Shown piece by piece: positions 33,991 through 44,333 of a stretch of DNA of 64,000 nt (its first letter is position 1; each line of letters begins with the position of its first letter). Origin of the DNA: Azospirillum sp. TSA2s (GTDB taxonomy: Bacteria > Pseudomonadota > Alphaproteobacteria > Azospirillales > Azospirillaceae); contig NZ_CP039647.1 in assembly GCF_004923315.1 (NCBI RefSeq), positions 682,001 to 746,000 of the forward strand. The letters run 5' to 3'. The notes under the pieces were generated by a model. The model was not told where the DNA came from and did not search any database. It was given only the letters and a program-made list of their open reading frames with translations. A program made the translations under genes and the position numbers.

Positions 33991-35250
33991 ATGCCGCCGC
34001 TGCTGCCGGTCATGGCCGCCGCCATTCTGCTTCAGGCCGGCAACGGACTGCTCCAGGCCCTGCTGCCGTTGCGCATGCAGGCACAGGGCCTGTCGGCGGC
34101 CGATATCGGCATGGTCGCGTCCGGTTACGGCATCGGCTTCGCCGCCGGCTGCCTTGCCGCCCCCAGGGTGGTTCGCCGTCTTGGTTTCGTCCGTGCCTAT
34201 GCCGGACTGGCCGCGCTCATGGCGATCCTGGTTTTGGCCCTGCCGCTGGCCGGTGGCGGCATCGGTTGGTTCCTGTTGCGGGCGATGACCGGCGTCGGGT
34301 TCGCAGGCCTGTTCACGGTGGTCGAAGGATGGATCGGCACCGGAGCGCAGAATGGCCAGCGCGGGCGCATCCTGGCGATCTACATGGTCACCACCAAGCT
34401 GGCGCTGATGGCAGGTCCCCTTCTGCTCGACCCCGGCGGCGACCAGCCCTTCCGGCTGCTGATCCTCCTGATCCTGCTCTCGGTGCTGCCGGTCGCCGCC
34501 GCCCGCCCTGCCCGCCCGGCCCTGCCGACGGCCGTGACGCTCGACCTGCGCGGGCTGTTCCGGCTGGCGCCGTCCGCCCTGGTCGGCTGCTTCGCGGTCG
34601 GCGTGGTGACCGGCACGATGACCGCGTTCGCTCCGCTGTACGGGCTGCGCATCGGCATGTCCGCGTCGGCCGCCGCCACACTGCTCGTTGCGCTCCAGGG
34701 CGGCAGCCTGCTTGCCCAATGGCCGCTCGGTGCGCTGTCGGACCGGCGCGACCGGCGCATCGTCATCGCGGCCGTGGCGGCGATCGGCGCCATTCTGTCC
34801 GCCGTCATGGCGCTGCTGCCGGCCGGAAGCCCCGAGTGGCTGGTATGGACGGGCTTCGCACTGTGGGGCAGTCAGGTCCTGTGCATCTACGCCCTGTGCG
34901 TCGCCCATGCCTGCGACGTGGTGCCGCCGGGCCGCATCGTTCCGACGGTCAGCGGACTGCTGGTGGTCTGGGCCGCCGGAGCGATGATCGGCCCCGTCCC
35001 CGGCGCCCTGCTGATGGACAGGTTCGGCCCATCGGGCCTGTTCGTCTATGCCGCCGCCGGCTGCGCCGGACTGACAGTGTTCGTCCTCGTCCGTCGCGTC
35101 ATACGGGAACGGGAGCATGCGTCCGGACAAACGGCTTTCTCCCCGCTGCCGGCCGAAAGCCTGACCGGGGCCGCGATCTCCAAGCCGCGCATGGTCGTCG
35201 ACGCGACAGGCGTTGAGACGGCGGACGGCGAACCGCCGGAGGGACGCTGA
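33991..35250 (+). CDS. MFS transporter (YcaD-like)
   Basis: About 419 residues with 12 predicted membrane segments. GYGIGFAAGCLAAPRVVRRL is the MFS loop 2-3 region and LLRAMTGVGFAGLFTVVEGW is typical of the YcaD/CsbX subgroup; GALSDRRDRR repeats the A-type motif in the second half. The last 45 residues are hydrophilic. ATG at 33991 is preferred over the preceding TTG. Probably moves the substrate or a product of the operon; direction cannot be read from sequence. A terminator hairpin overlaps its 3' end. Confidence 0.83.
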   Translation: MPPLLPVMAAAILLQAGNGLLQALLPLRMQAQGLSAADIGMVASGYGIGFAAGCLAAPRVVRRLGFVRAYAGLAALMAILVLALPLAGGGIGWFLLRAMTGVGFAGLFTVVEGWIGTGAQNGQRGRILAIYMVTTKLALMAGPLLLDPGGDQPFRLLILLILLSVLPVAAARPARPALPTAVTLDLRGLFRLAPSALVGCFAVGVVTGTMTAFAPLYGLRIGMSASAAATLLVALQGGSLLAQWPLGALSDRRDRRIVIAAVAAIGAILSAVMALLPAGSPEWLVWTGFALWGSQVLCIYALCVAHACDVVPPGRIVPTVSGLLVVWAAGAMIGPVPGALLMDRFGPSGLFVYAAAGCAGLTVFVLVRRVIREREHASGQTAFSPLPAESLTGAAISKPRMVVDATGVETADGEPPEGR

Positions 35251-35264
35251 GGTTCCGGCTTTTT
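35235..35264 (+). terminator. Rho-independent terminator after the MFS gene
   Basis: GCCGGA (35235-35240) pairs with TCCGGC (35254-35259), followed immediately by five T residues. The stem overlaps the last codons of the MFS gene. It would end the operon that starts at 24581 and insulate the PucR gene. Confidence 0.6.
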
Positions 35265-35332
35265 CCGACCGCCATAGCCGGGTTAGAGTCAGAAGGATTT
35301 GATCCGGGGCCTGTCCCTTCAGCGGAGGAAAC

Positions 35333-37126
35333 GTGGTCGAGACATCGCGCATCCAGTCGTTGCGCGTGGTGGCAAGCCTGATCAATTCAGGCGGCGATCT
35401 GGCGACGGTGCTTCAGCGCCTGGTCCTGGCCGCCTGCCGACATGCCAACTGGTCGATGGGGTCGATCATGGCGGTGGACGTCGAGCATGGCTATGCCCTG
35501 GTCGTCGTCCGTCACGACCCGACGCTGATCCAGCGCCCCCTGCCCGACCGCTGGGAGCTTGCGACCAGCCCATCGCTGGTCGCCCTGCGGCGGAACGAGC
35601 CGGTCTTCATCCCCGACGCCCGGGTGTCGGAGGAATTTCCCGGCTACCGCCGGGAGGCGTTCGAGCGCGACTATCACAGTGTGCTGGTCGTACCGATGAA
35701 CTGCACCGACGACAGCGGCCGGCCGCTGGTGCTGAGCGTCGTCTCCCGCAGCATTGTCGAGGTGAGCGAGGAAGATCTGACCTTCATCGGCATGATTGTC
35801 CAGCTCGGCGAGATCGCGGTGGAACGCCAGCACCGGTTGCGGGCGGAGTCCCTTGCCGCCGAACGTTTGCAACGGGCGCTGGAAGTGAATACGTCGCTTC
35901 TGCGGCAGGCGCTGGAAGATGGGGCGATGGCCACTCTCCTGCCGCTCTTCCGCGACCTGCTGCCCTACTCGATCGTCATCGTCGACTTCACGGCCAACCT
36001 CGTCACCGCCGATAGGGCGCCTTGTGGCAGCGACATCGGCGATGCCGACTGGCAGGCGGCGGTCGCGACCAGCCTCGGTCCCTCGATCATGAAGGCGGCG
36101 CGCGATGCGATCGACCATCCCGCCGCCGGCGAAGCGACCCTGTTCTGGGAGGTCGGCGGCAAGCGCATCCGCACGGCCCCGCGCATCGACCCGCTGACCG
36201 CCGACGGCGAGGTGGTCGGCGCGCTGATGATCTTTCCGGGGCCGCAGCCCTACGGCCAGTCCGATCAGCTCCTCCTCGACGGCATCAAGCATGCTCTCAG
36301 CATCCAGATGCTGCGCAACGTCATCCGCTTTCGCTACGAGAACCGCACGCTCACCGATCTGTTCCTGGAACTGGTGGAACGGCGCTGGCGCGATCATCGC
36401 GACATCGGGGAGCGCACGCTCCGGCTCGGCCTCAACCTCGACCTGCCGACCCAGATGATCGTGGTCGGACTGCCCGGCCGCAGTCCGCGGGCGGTGAGCG
36501 CCGCGGCCGACCTCCACCTTCCGGTCCAGCGGCTGTTGGCGCCGAGCGGGGTTACCGGAACGCTCGTCACCGTTCCGGCCGGACTGGTCTGCCTCATTCC
36601 TGCCGTCGACGAGCGCAGCCAGGGACCGGTCAAGCGGCTGATGGCACAGATTGCGCGATCCGTCGCCAACATCCTGCACGCCGAGCCATTCATCGTGCTG
36701 ACGAGCCGCTGCACGGCTCCGCCGGATTATGCAGAGGCATGGGAGCGCTCGTGGCGGATGATCCGGATCGCCGAGGAGTTCGGTCGCCCCGGCGTGCTGG
36801 ATGCCCGGCAGTTCGGCCCGCTACCGATGCTGCTGGCGGCGGCGAACACCCACGAGGTACGCGGCTATGTCGCCGACAGCATCGGCGCTCTTGTCGAGTA
36901 CGACCGCCGGCATGGAACGCCCTACCTGGAGACGCTTTCCGCTTATCTGAAGACCGGATGCCGGACCAAGGCCTGTTCGGACCAGCTTGGCGTGCACGTC
37001 ACCACTCTGCGCTATCGTTTGACGCGCATCGCCGAGCTGTTCGGCATCGACGTCGAAAGCCCGGAACGACGCTTCTCGGTCGAACTCGCCATCCACCTGA
37101 GCGGGGTTATCGACCAAGCCAATTGA
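35333..37126 (+). CDS. PucR-family transcriptional regulator with N-terminal GAF domain
   Basis: A 597-residue regulator. Residues 5-165 form a GAF-like sensor; a central CdaR/GGDEF-like region follows; the C-terminus carries the PucR helix-turn-helix (TPYLETLSAYLKTGCRTKAC, then LGVHVTTLRYRLTRIAELFG). PucR proteins activate purine, amine and aromatic catabolism. GTG start with GGAGGAAAC immediately upstream. It lies downstream of, and on the same strand as, the monooxygenase/betaine-transporter operon and is the only local regulator, so it probably controls it through the palindromes near 24326-24373 (inference). Confidence 0.88.
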   Translation: MVETSRIQSLRVVASLINSGGDLATVLQRLVLAACRHANWSMGSIMAVDVEHGYALVVVRHDPTLIQRPLPDRWELATSPSLVALRRNEPVFIPDARVSEEFPGYRREAFERDYHSVLVVPMNCTDDSGRPLVLSVVSRSIVEVSEEDLTFIGMIVQLGEIAVERQHRLRAESLAAERLQRALEVNTSLLRQALEDGAMATLLPLFRDLLPYSIVIVDFTANLVTADRAPCGSDIGDADWQAAVATSLGPSIMKAARDAIDHPAAGEATLFWEVGGKRIRTAPRIDPLTADGEVVGALMIFPGPQPYGQSDQLLLDGIKHALSIQMLRNVIRFRYENRTLTDLFLELVERRWRDHRDIGERTLRLGLNLDLPTQMIVVGLPGRSPRAVSAAADLHLPVQRLLAPSGVTGTLVTVPAGLVCLIPAVDERSQGPVKRLMAQIARSVANILHAEPFIVLTSRCTAPPDYAEAWERSWRMIRIAEEFGRPGVLDARQFGPLPMLLAAANTHEVRGYVADSIGALVEYDRRHGTPYLETLSAYLKTGCRTKACSDQLGVHVTTLRYRLTRIAELFGIDVESPERRFSVELAIHLSGVIDQAN

Positions 37127-37205
37127 TCTTGGAAGGGCTCTGCGTACGCACCCCGTCACTCTGTCCTGCAAGCCGAGCGTCTCCGACAGGCCGGCCCGTT
37201 CATTC

Positions 37206-37775
37206 TCAGCCCATGGATGGAGCCCCACCGCTTTCGCCGGGCATGTCCACTCCAACCATTCCCGTCTGCCGCGTCAGATGGACGGGGGACGCATTCGGCG
37301 GCCACAGCATCTTGGAGTGCCGGCCCATCCATCGGCAGAGCACCGGCCATGTGCCGGCATGCGCGACGATCAGCGGCGGACGGCCGTCCGCCGGCACCGG
37401 CAGGCCGTCGAGTGCCGCGGTGACGCGGGCGTGAAAGCCGGTCAGGCTTTCTCCGTTCGGCACCTGCTCCCGCAACAGATCGGCGGGAATGGCGCCACCC
37501 TCGAGATCGCCCCAACGCCGTTCCTCCAACCCGGGTACAGGCATGACAGGAGCATTCAGGGCATCAGCCAGGATAGCCGCCGTCTCCAGCGCCCGGCGTT
37601 GCGGGCTGCTGTAGACGACCGGCACAGCACACCCTTCGGCGAGCAGGGCCGCGGCGGCATCCCGCGCCTGCGCCCGGCCCCGTTCGGTCAGCGACACGTC
37701 CCGCGACCCGGCGAGCCAGCCGCCGATATTGCTCTCGGTCTCGCCATGGCGGCAGAAGATGACGGCACTCAACAT
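37206..37775 (-). CDS. Histidine phosphatase family protein
   Basis: A 189-residue phosphoglycerate-mutase-like phosphatase. The RHGETESN motif near residue 9 holds the phospho-accepting His, YSSPQRRALETA the second Arg, and LIVAHAGTW the second catalytic His. It overlaps the upstream HAD gene by seven bases and ends the ABC transporter operon. Together with the HAD phosphatase it suggests that the imported compound is phosphorylated and is dephosphorylated in the cytoplasm (inference). CobC- or GpmB-like roles are alternatives. Confidence 0.87.
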   Translation of the reverse strand: MLSAVIFCRHGETESNIGGWLAGSRDVSLTERGRAQARDAAAALLAEGCAVPVVYSSPQRRALETAAILADALNAPVMPVPGLEERRWGDLEGGAIPADLLREQVPNGESLTGFHARVTAALDGLPVPADGRPPLIVAHAGTWPVLCRWMGRHSKMLWPPNASPVHLTRQTGMVGVDMPGESGGAPSMG

Positions 37776-38464
37776 GACAGCCGTCGCGGCAGATCGGCGA
37801 ACCCGTCGAGAATGCCGTCGTGCGGCAGGCCATCGAGCGGCACCCGGGCGTAGCCATAGGGCACCACAAGCACCCGCGCGACCTTCGCTGCGCGGGCGGC
37901 GGCCACGTCGTGCTCATTGTCGCCGACGAAGGCCGCCTCGTCCGGCCGCACCTCCAGCCGATCCAGCAGACCCAGGACCGGCTCGGGCGAGGGTTTGCGG
38001 GTCGGGTAGCTGTCGCCGCCGACCACCGCCGCGAAGACGCCGGCGATGCCCAGATCATCCAGAAGCCGCACCGTCGCCCCCATCGGCTTGTTGGTGCAGA
38101 CGCCGAGCCGCAAGCCTGCTGTCGCCAGGGCCTCCAGCGTTTCGGCGACGCCTGGATAAAGTGCACTGTGGGCGCTGGGGTCGGCCTCGTAGATGGACAG
38201 AAACCGCTGGAGGCAGCGGGCCGCTTCCTCCGGGGTCGGGACCCCGCCGGTGGCGGCCAGCACGCGCTCCACCAGCTTGGGCGCTCCATCGCCGATGAAG
38301 GAACGCACCGCCGGCAGATCGACCGGCGGTCGTCCCAGTTCGCCGAGCAGGGCGTTGGAGGCATGCATGAGGTCGGCCGCGCTGTCCACCAGCGTGCCGT
38401 CCAGGTCGAAGGCGACGGCGCGGATGGGGCGACGGATGAGGCTGTCGGCGATGGGATCGGTCAC
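37769..38464 (-). CDS. gph: HAD-family phosphatase, phosphoglycolate-phosphatase-like
   Basis: A 231-residue HAD hydrolase. FDLDGTLVDSAADL carries the nucleophile and acid Asp residues, GVCTNKP the motif II Thr, and FVGDNEHDVAAARAA motif IV. The cap domain and length fit Gph (2-phosphoglycolate phosphatase). GTG start, AAGGTG upstream, 12 bases after the ATPase gene stop, so it is part of the ABC operon. It may dephosphorylate an imported phosphoglycolate- or phosphoglycerate-like compound rather than act in housekeeping salvage. Confidence 0.86.
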   Translation of the reverse strand: MTDPIADSLIRRPIRAVAFDLDGTLVDSAADLMHASNALLGELGRPPVDLPAVRSFIGDGAPKLVERVLAATGGVPTPEEAARCLQRFLSIYEADPSAHSALYPGVAETLEALATAGLRLGVCTNKPMGATVRLLDDLGIAGVFAAVVGGDSYPTRKPSPEPVLGLLDRLEVRPDEAAFVGDNEHDVAAARAAKVARVLVVPYGYARVPLDGLPHDGILDGFADLPRRLSC

Positions 38465-38476
38465 GGTGGCGGCACC

Positions 38477-39604
38477 TTATCGGCTGAGGAAGCGGGCCTT
38501 GTCGGCCGCAAGGTCGAGAATGATCGGGGCATCCGGGGCGAGCAGAGCATCGCCCGTCTGATGCGGCGCGTCCACCTGCACCAGCTGTCCACCGACGTCA
38601 ACCGCGTAACGGATCGAGGCGCCCAGGAATTCCCGGTGCCGAATGTTGCCGGTCAGTCGGGCGTGGCCGAAGGCCGGGGGGGCGCCGTCCTGGCGGCCAT
38701 TCTGACGGATGATCAGGTTCTGCGGACGGAACATCAGCTTGCCTGCTGCCCCCGGCGCCACCGACGGCGGCAGCGCCACCGGCGTGACGCCGTCGGCGAC
38801 GAAGACGGTGCCGCCGTCGCGGCCCTGCACCGTGCCGTCGAGCACATTGGCAGTGCCGAGGAATCCGGCGACGAACAGGTTGGCCGGATGGTCGTAGAGG
38901 TCCTGCGGGGTGCCGACCTGCTGCACCTTGCCGTCGTCCATCACCGCGATGCGGTCGCAGATGGTGTTGGCCTCCTCCTGGTCGTGGGTGACGAAAATGG
39001 TGGTCAGGCCGAGCTTGCGCTGGAGGCTCAGCAGCTCCTGGCGCATCTGCACGCGCAGCTTGGCATCGAGATTCGACAGCGGCTCGTCGAGCAGCAGGAT
39101 CTTCGGCTCGATCACCACGGTGCGAGCGAGCGCCACGCGCTGCTGCTGGCCGCCCGACAGCTGCGATGGCCGGCGGTCGGCCAGATGCTTCAGCCCGACC
39201 AGATCGAGAGCGGCATCCACCCGCCGCTCGATCTCGGCGCGGGGCACGCGGCGCTCCTCCAGCCCGAAGGCGACATTGCGGCGCACGGTCATGTGCGGCC
39301 AGAGGGCGTAGCTCTGGAACACCATGCCGACGTCCCGGCGGTGCGGCGGCAGGGTGGAGATGTCGCGGCCACCGATGCGGACCTCCCCATCCTGTGCGGT
39401 GTTGAAGCCGGCGATCAGCCGCAGGAGCGTGGTCTTGCCGCAGCCGGACGGGCCGAGGAAGGCGAAGAACTCGCCCGGCCTGATGGCGAGATTCACGTCC
39501 TTCAGAACATGGTTGCTGCCGTAGGACAGGTTGACGCCCTCAATGTCGACGCCGACGCTCTCGATCCGGGGGACGAGCGCGGCCGGAGAAAACTGGTGGT
39601 TCAT
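38477..39604 (-). CDS. ABC transporter ATP-binding protein (PotA/FbpC/PhnT type)
   Basis: A 375-residue ATPase with Walker A GPSGCGKTT, signature LSGGQQQRVALARTV, Walker B ILLLDEPLSNLD and switch His in FVTHDQEEA. The C-terminal TOBE-like region (FRPQNLIIRQNG) is present. The family energises importers for Fe3+, polyamines and 2-aminoethylphosphonate. It is 41 bases after the permease gene. The substrate is set by the binding protein at 41434. Confidence 0.9.
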   Translation of the reverse strand: MNHQFSPAALVPRIESVGVDIEGVNLSYGSNHVLKDVNLAIRPGEFFAFLGPSGCGKTTLLRLIAGFNTAQDGEVRIGGRDISTLPPHRRDVGMVFQSYALWPHMTVRRNVAFGLEERRVPRAEIERRVDAALDLVGLKHLADRRPSQLSGGQQQRVALARTVVIEPKILLLDEPLSNLDAKLRVQMRQELLSLQRKLGLTTIFVTHDQEEANTICDRIAVMDDGKVQQVGTPQDLYDHPANLFVAGFLGTANVLDGTVQGRDGGTVFVADGVTPVALPPSVAPGAAGKLMFRPQNLIIRQNGRQDGAPPAFGHARLTGNIRHREFLGASIRYAVDVGGQLVQVDAPHQTGDALLAPDAPIILDLAADKARFLSR

Positions 39605-39645
39605 GATGGGGTTCCCTTCGGGGGCTCTGTCAGTGGTCTTGATCG

Positions 39646-41358
39646 TTAATGGTCCTGGCCGCGTTCACGGCGACCGCGCTCGATCACGACATGGGACAGG
39701 TAGGTGCCCAGACCGACGATGATGACGGCGAAGATGCCCAGCGCCGCACCCGGACCACGCCCGGCCGCCGACTGCATGTAGACGTAGAGGCCGTATGCCA
39801 GCGGCGCGTCGCTTTGCGAATGGACCAGCATGATGGTCGCCGACAGCTCGACTGCCGCCGTTGCGAAGCTGGTGACGAAGCCGGCGAGGATGCCGCCCGA
39901 CATCAGCGGCACGACGATTCGCCCGACCGTGCGCAGCTTGGTGGCGCCGAGATTCTCCGCCGCTTCCTCCAGCGACGAGCTGACCTGCTGCAGGGCCGCG
40001 GTGCAGGCGCGCAGTGCATAGGGCAGCCGGCGGATCGCCAGCGCGAAGACCAAGATCAGCCAGAAGTTCGACAGCGGCTGGCCGGAGAAGGGCATCGGCA
40101 CACCGTAGAAGCTGCGCAGATAGCCAATGCCCAGCACCACGCCCGGCACCGCCAGCGCGGCCATCGCGACGTAATCCAGCCATTGCCGCCCCGGCAGCTT
40201 GGTGCGCAGGACCAGATAGGCGATGGCGGTGCCGATCGCCACGTCGAGCAGCGCCGCCAGCGAGGCGTAGAGCAGCGTGTTGGTGATGTACTGTCCGCTC
40301 TCGGTGAAGACGGTGTGATAGTGCTTCAGCGTGAAGGCGTCGGGCAGCGGGCTGAAGGACCAGATGGTCGCGAAGGACAGCAGCCCCAGCCCGATATGCG
40401 GCGCCAGAACCAGCACCAGGATCAGCAGCACGATGCCATAGGCCGCCACCAGTTCCAGCGGCTTCAGGCGCCGCTTGGCCAGACCGCCACCGCCGCGCTG
40501 CACCGTGGCATAATCCTTGCCGCGCATCGCCAGCGCCGATACCCAGAGCGCCAGCAGCGAGCAGGCGATCAGCACGACGGAGATGACATAGCCCATCGGG
40601 TCGGCGATGCCGATCGAGGAGATGCGCAGATAGGCCTGCGGCGCCAGCATGTCGTTGACGTTCAGCAGCAAAGGCGTGCCGAGATCGTCGAACACCTTGA
40701 TGAAGACCAGCGAGGCGCCGGCGACATAGCCCGGCATCGCCAGCGGGAAGACGATGCGGCGGAACAGGCGGAAGCCGTGGCAGCCGAGATTCTGCGCCGA
40801 TTCCTCCATCGCCCGGTCGATGATCTTCAGGCTGGCCGACAGGTTGATGAGGATGAAGGGGAAATAGTGGATGCTCTGGACGAAGATGACGCCGTTCAGC
40901 CCCTCCATGAAGGGGATCGAAAAGCCGAAATGGTCGCGCAGCAGCAGGTTGACCGTGCCGTTGCGCCCGAACAGCAGCTGCATGGCGACGGCGCCGATGA
41001 AGGGCGGCATGATCAGCGGGATGATGCCCAGGCTCTGGATCAGCACGGCGCCGCGGAATTCGAACCGCGTGGTCAGATAGGCGAGCGGCAGTGCCAGCAG
41101 GCTCGCCACCACCACCGACATTGCCGAGACGTAGACGGAGTTGCCGAACGACCGCATGAACAGGTCGTTGCGGAAGAAGTCGGCGAAATTGACCAGGGTG
41201 AAGGCCCCCGTCGTCTTGTCCTGGAAAGCGACGAAGATGACCTGGACCACCGGAACGACCAGAAACAGCAGCAGGAAGGCAGCGATCAGCAGCGCGGCCA
41301 GCGCCGGCCCCGGCCGCACGCGCGCGATGCGGTCGCGCGTGAGCGCAAGTGACGTCAT
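39646..41358 (-). CDS. ABC transporter permease, fused two-domain (FbpB/PhnV type)
   Basis: A 570-residue permease with about 12 hydrophobic segments: two BPD_transp_1 domains in one chain, as in FbpB-like permeases. The two EAA loops are visible as MEESAQNLGCHGFRLFRRIV and LEEAAENLGATKLRTVGRIV. ATG at 41358 is chosen because it opens the MTSLALTRDRIARVRPG cytoplasmic N-terminus; the frame continues further upstream. AAGGGG is slightly distant. Because both halves are in one chain, a homodimer is not needed for transport. Confidence 0.9.
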   Translation of the reverse strand: MTSLALTRDRIARVRPGPALAALLIAAFLLLFLVVPVVQVIFVAFQDKTTGAFTLVNFADFFRNDLFMRSFGNSVYVSAMSVVVASLLALPLAYLTTRFEFRGAVLIQSLGIIPLIMPPFIGAVAMQLLFGRNGTVNLLLRDHFGFSIPFMEGLNGVIFVQSIHYFPFILINLSASLKIIDRAMEESAQNLGCHGFRLFRRIVFPLAMPGYVAGASLVFIKVFDDLGTPLLLNVNDMLAPQAYLRISSIGIADPMGYVISVVLIACSLLALWVSALAMRGKDYATVQRGGGGLAKRRLKPLELVAAYGIVLLILVLVLAPHIGLGLLSFATIWSFSPLPDAFTLKHYHTVFTESGQYITNTLLYASLAALLDVAIGTAIAYLVLRTKLPGRQWLDYVAMAALAVPGVVLGIGYLRSFYGVPMPFSGQPLSNFWLILVFALAIRRLPYALRACTAALQQVSSSLEEAAENLGATKLRTVGRIVVPLMSGGILAGFVTSFATAAVELSATIMLVHSQSDAPLAYGLYVYMQSAAGRGPGAALGIFAVIIVGLGTYLSHVVIERGRRERGQDH

Positions 41359-41433
41359 GGAAAAAGGCCCCTTGAGCTGGGGAGAAGAAAAGGGGCGCAA
41401 CCGACGCGCCCCCGTGCGCAACGCGACGGCGCG

Positions 41434-42798
41434 TCAGCGCACCAAAGCCATCGCCTCGTCGGCCTTCTTGCGGGCGGCAGCGTAGTTTTCCTTGGCGAAG
41501 GCGGCCCACTTCTGCTCGATCTGCGCCTGGCGTTCCGGCACCGCGTCCTTGGCCGACTTGCGCTCCACCGTGAAGGCGCCGGCCAACTGCGGATCGGCGG
41601 CCTGCTCCGCCGTCACCGGCATGGCGGCTACGAGGTCACGCGCTTCGGCCAGCAGCGCCTTGGCCTTGTCATTGGGCTTCTTGGCCAGCGCCGCCTCGCC
41701 CTGCTGGATTGCCTTGGTCGCCGCCTTGAGGTCGTCGAGCTGGAAGGTGATGAGCTGGTCGAACAGCGCATCCACCACATTGTAGCGGGCCTGCGAGACG
41801 TTGACGTCGAAATTCACCTGGGCGCCCAGAGACTTGTCCTTGAACGGATTGGGGTAGCCGGCGGGCGCCTTCTCGTAGGTCGCGGGATTGACCGGCAGGC
41901 GGCGGATCGCCGGCTCCAGCAGAACTTCCTGGCCCTTCGGCGACAGCAGGAAATCGACGAAGGTTTCGGCCGCCGCCTTGTTGGGGGCGTTCTTCACCAC
42001 GCCGATGTTCGCCGGCACGATGGTGGTGACGGTCGGATAGGCGAACTCCACCGGGAAGCCCGATGCCTGGGAGGACAGCGCGAAGAAGTCGATGACGATG
42101 CCGACTCCGAAGGCTCCGGAATTGACGCCGTCCGGCACGCCGAAGCTGCGTTCGGTGATGGTGCGGTAGTTGCCGGCCATCTCCTTGTTGGTACGCCAGC
42201 CCTTCTCCCAGCCTTCGCCCTGAAGGATGGTCTCGATGGTCAGGTGCGTCGTGCCGGAGCGCGACGGGGCGGAGATCGCGACATGGTCGTAATAGGCCGG
42301 CTTGGTCAGATCGGCCCATTCCTTGGGAACCGGCAGATCGTTGGCCTTCATGTAGCGGGTGTTCCACATGATGCCGTAGCCGGACGCGGCGAAGCCGGCA
42401 TACATCCCCTCGGGATCGTTGACCGGATAGGCGCCGACCTTCTCCGGAATGCCCTCCACCTTGGGCTTGTAGGGCTGCAGGAGCTGGGCGGACTTCAGCA
42501 CCTCGAACGCATCGGGAGCCGACGCCCAGAACAGGTCGACGCCGTTGTTCGACGCGGTTTCCTGGAGATACTTCACGCCGGCATTGGTGTTGCGGTTCAG
42601 GATCTCGACCGTGACCTTCGGATAGGCCTTCTGGAAGGCCTGCTGGTAAGCGGTCGTCAGGTCCTTGGGAAACGAGGTGACGATGACCAGCTTGCCGCTG
42701 GCTTCCTGGGCGAAGGCGGCGGTGCCGGACAGCAGCAGAACGGCCAGGGCGGCGGCTGCATTGCCAAGGGTGCGCCTGGCGAGCGTGGTGCGAAGCAT
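41434..42798 (-). CDS. Extracellular solute-binding protein, PgtC-like, of the ABC importer
   Basis: A 454-residue periplasmic protein with a signal peptide ending in the TAAFAQ region. Mature motifs: LVIVTSFPKDLTTAYQQAF, VDLFWASAPDAFEVLKSAQL, YAGFAASGYGIMWNTRYMK and SAPSRSGTTHLTIETILQGEG. The C-terminal 110 residues are a helical, Lys/Ala-rich extension. It shares the FWASAPDAFEVLK block and overall design with the sensor-linked protein at 46814, so the two are paralogues. First gene of the operon; a sigma-54 promoter lies 42 bases upstream. Confidence 0.88.
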   Translation of the reverse strand: MLRTTLARRTLGNAAAALAVLLLSGTAAFAQEASGKLVIVTSFPKDLTTAYQQAFQKAYPKVTVEILNRNTNAGVKYLQETASNNGVDLFWASAPDAFEVLKSAQLLQPYKPKVEGIPEKVGAYPVNDPEGMYAGFAASGYGIMWNTRYMKANDLPVPKEWADLTKPAYYDHVAISAPSRSGTTHLTIETILQGEGWEKGWRTNKEMAGNYRTITERSFGVPDGVNSGAFGVGIVIDFFALSSQASGFPVEFAYPTVTTIVPANIGVVKNAPNKAAAETFVDFLLSPKGQEVLLEPAIRRLPVNPATYEKAPAGYPNPFKDKSLGAQVNFDVNVSQARYNVVDALFDQLITFQLDDLKAATKAIQQGEAALAKKPNDKAKALLAEARDLVAAMPVTAEQAADPQLAGAFTVERKSAKDAVPERQAQIEQKWAAFAKENYAAARKKADEAMALVR

Positions 42799-42839
42799 CG
42801 GTGTTGTTCCTCCCGTGAAGTTTTATGCTTGGAGGTTCA

Positions 42840-42854
42840 GCAATCCGCGTGCCA
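42840..42854 (-). promoter_or_regulatory. Consensus sigma-54 promoter
   Basis: Read on the minus strand: TGGCACG-CGGA-TTGC, an exact match to the -24/-12 consensus with correct spacing. Transcription would start near 42829 and the binding-protein ATG is at 42798. An NtrC-type activator is encoded immediately upstream (42977-44323), so the regulatory pairing is direct. Confidence 0.85.
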
Positions 42855-42906
42855 AAAGGTCAGGTCTTGTGCGGTCTGGCTTCGCCCGACACCGGTGGGT
42901 CAGGAT

Positions 42907-42959
42907 GGGAACATCCGCCGGTGCGGCTGGGTAATGCCGGGAACATGCACCGGGAACAT
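42907..42959. promoter_or_regulatory. Three GGGAACAT repeats, probable activator-binding sites
   Basis: GGGAACAT occurs at 42907-42914, 42939-42946 and 42952-42959 (start spacing 32 and 13 bases). They lie about 55-120 bases upstream of the sigma-54 promoter, the normal range for enhancer sites of NtrC-family activators, and just after the stop of that activator gene. Confidence 0.6.
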
Positions 42960-42976
42960 GGCGGGGGCCGCTCCGC

Positions 42977-44323
<1,347 letters not shown>

Positions 44324-44333
44324 GGCGGGGCTT

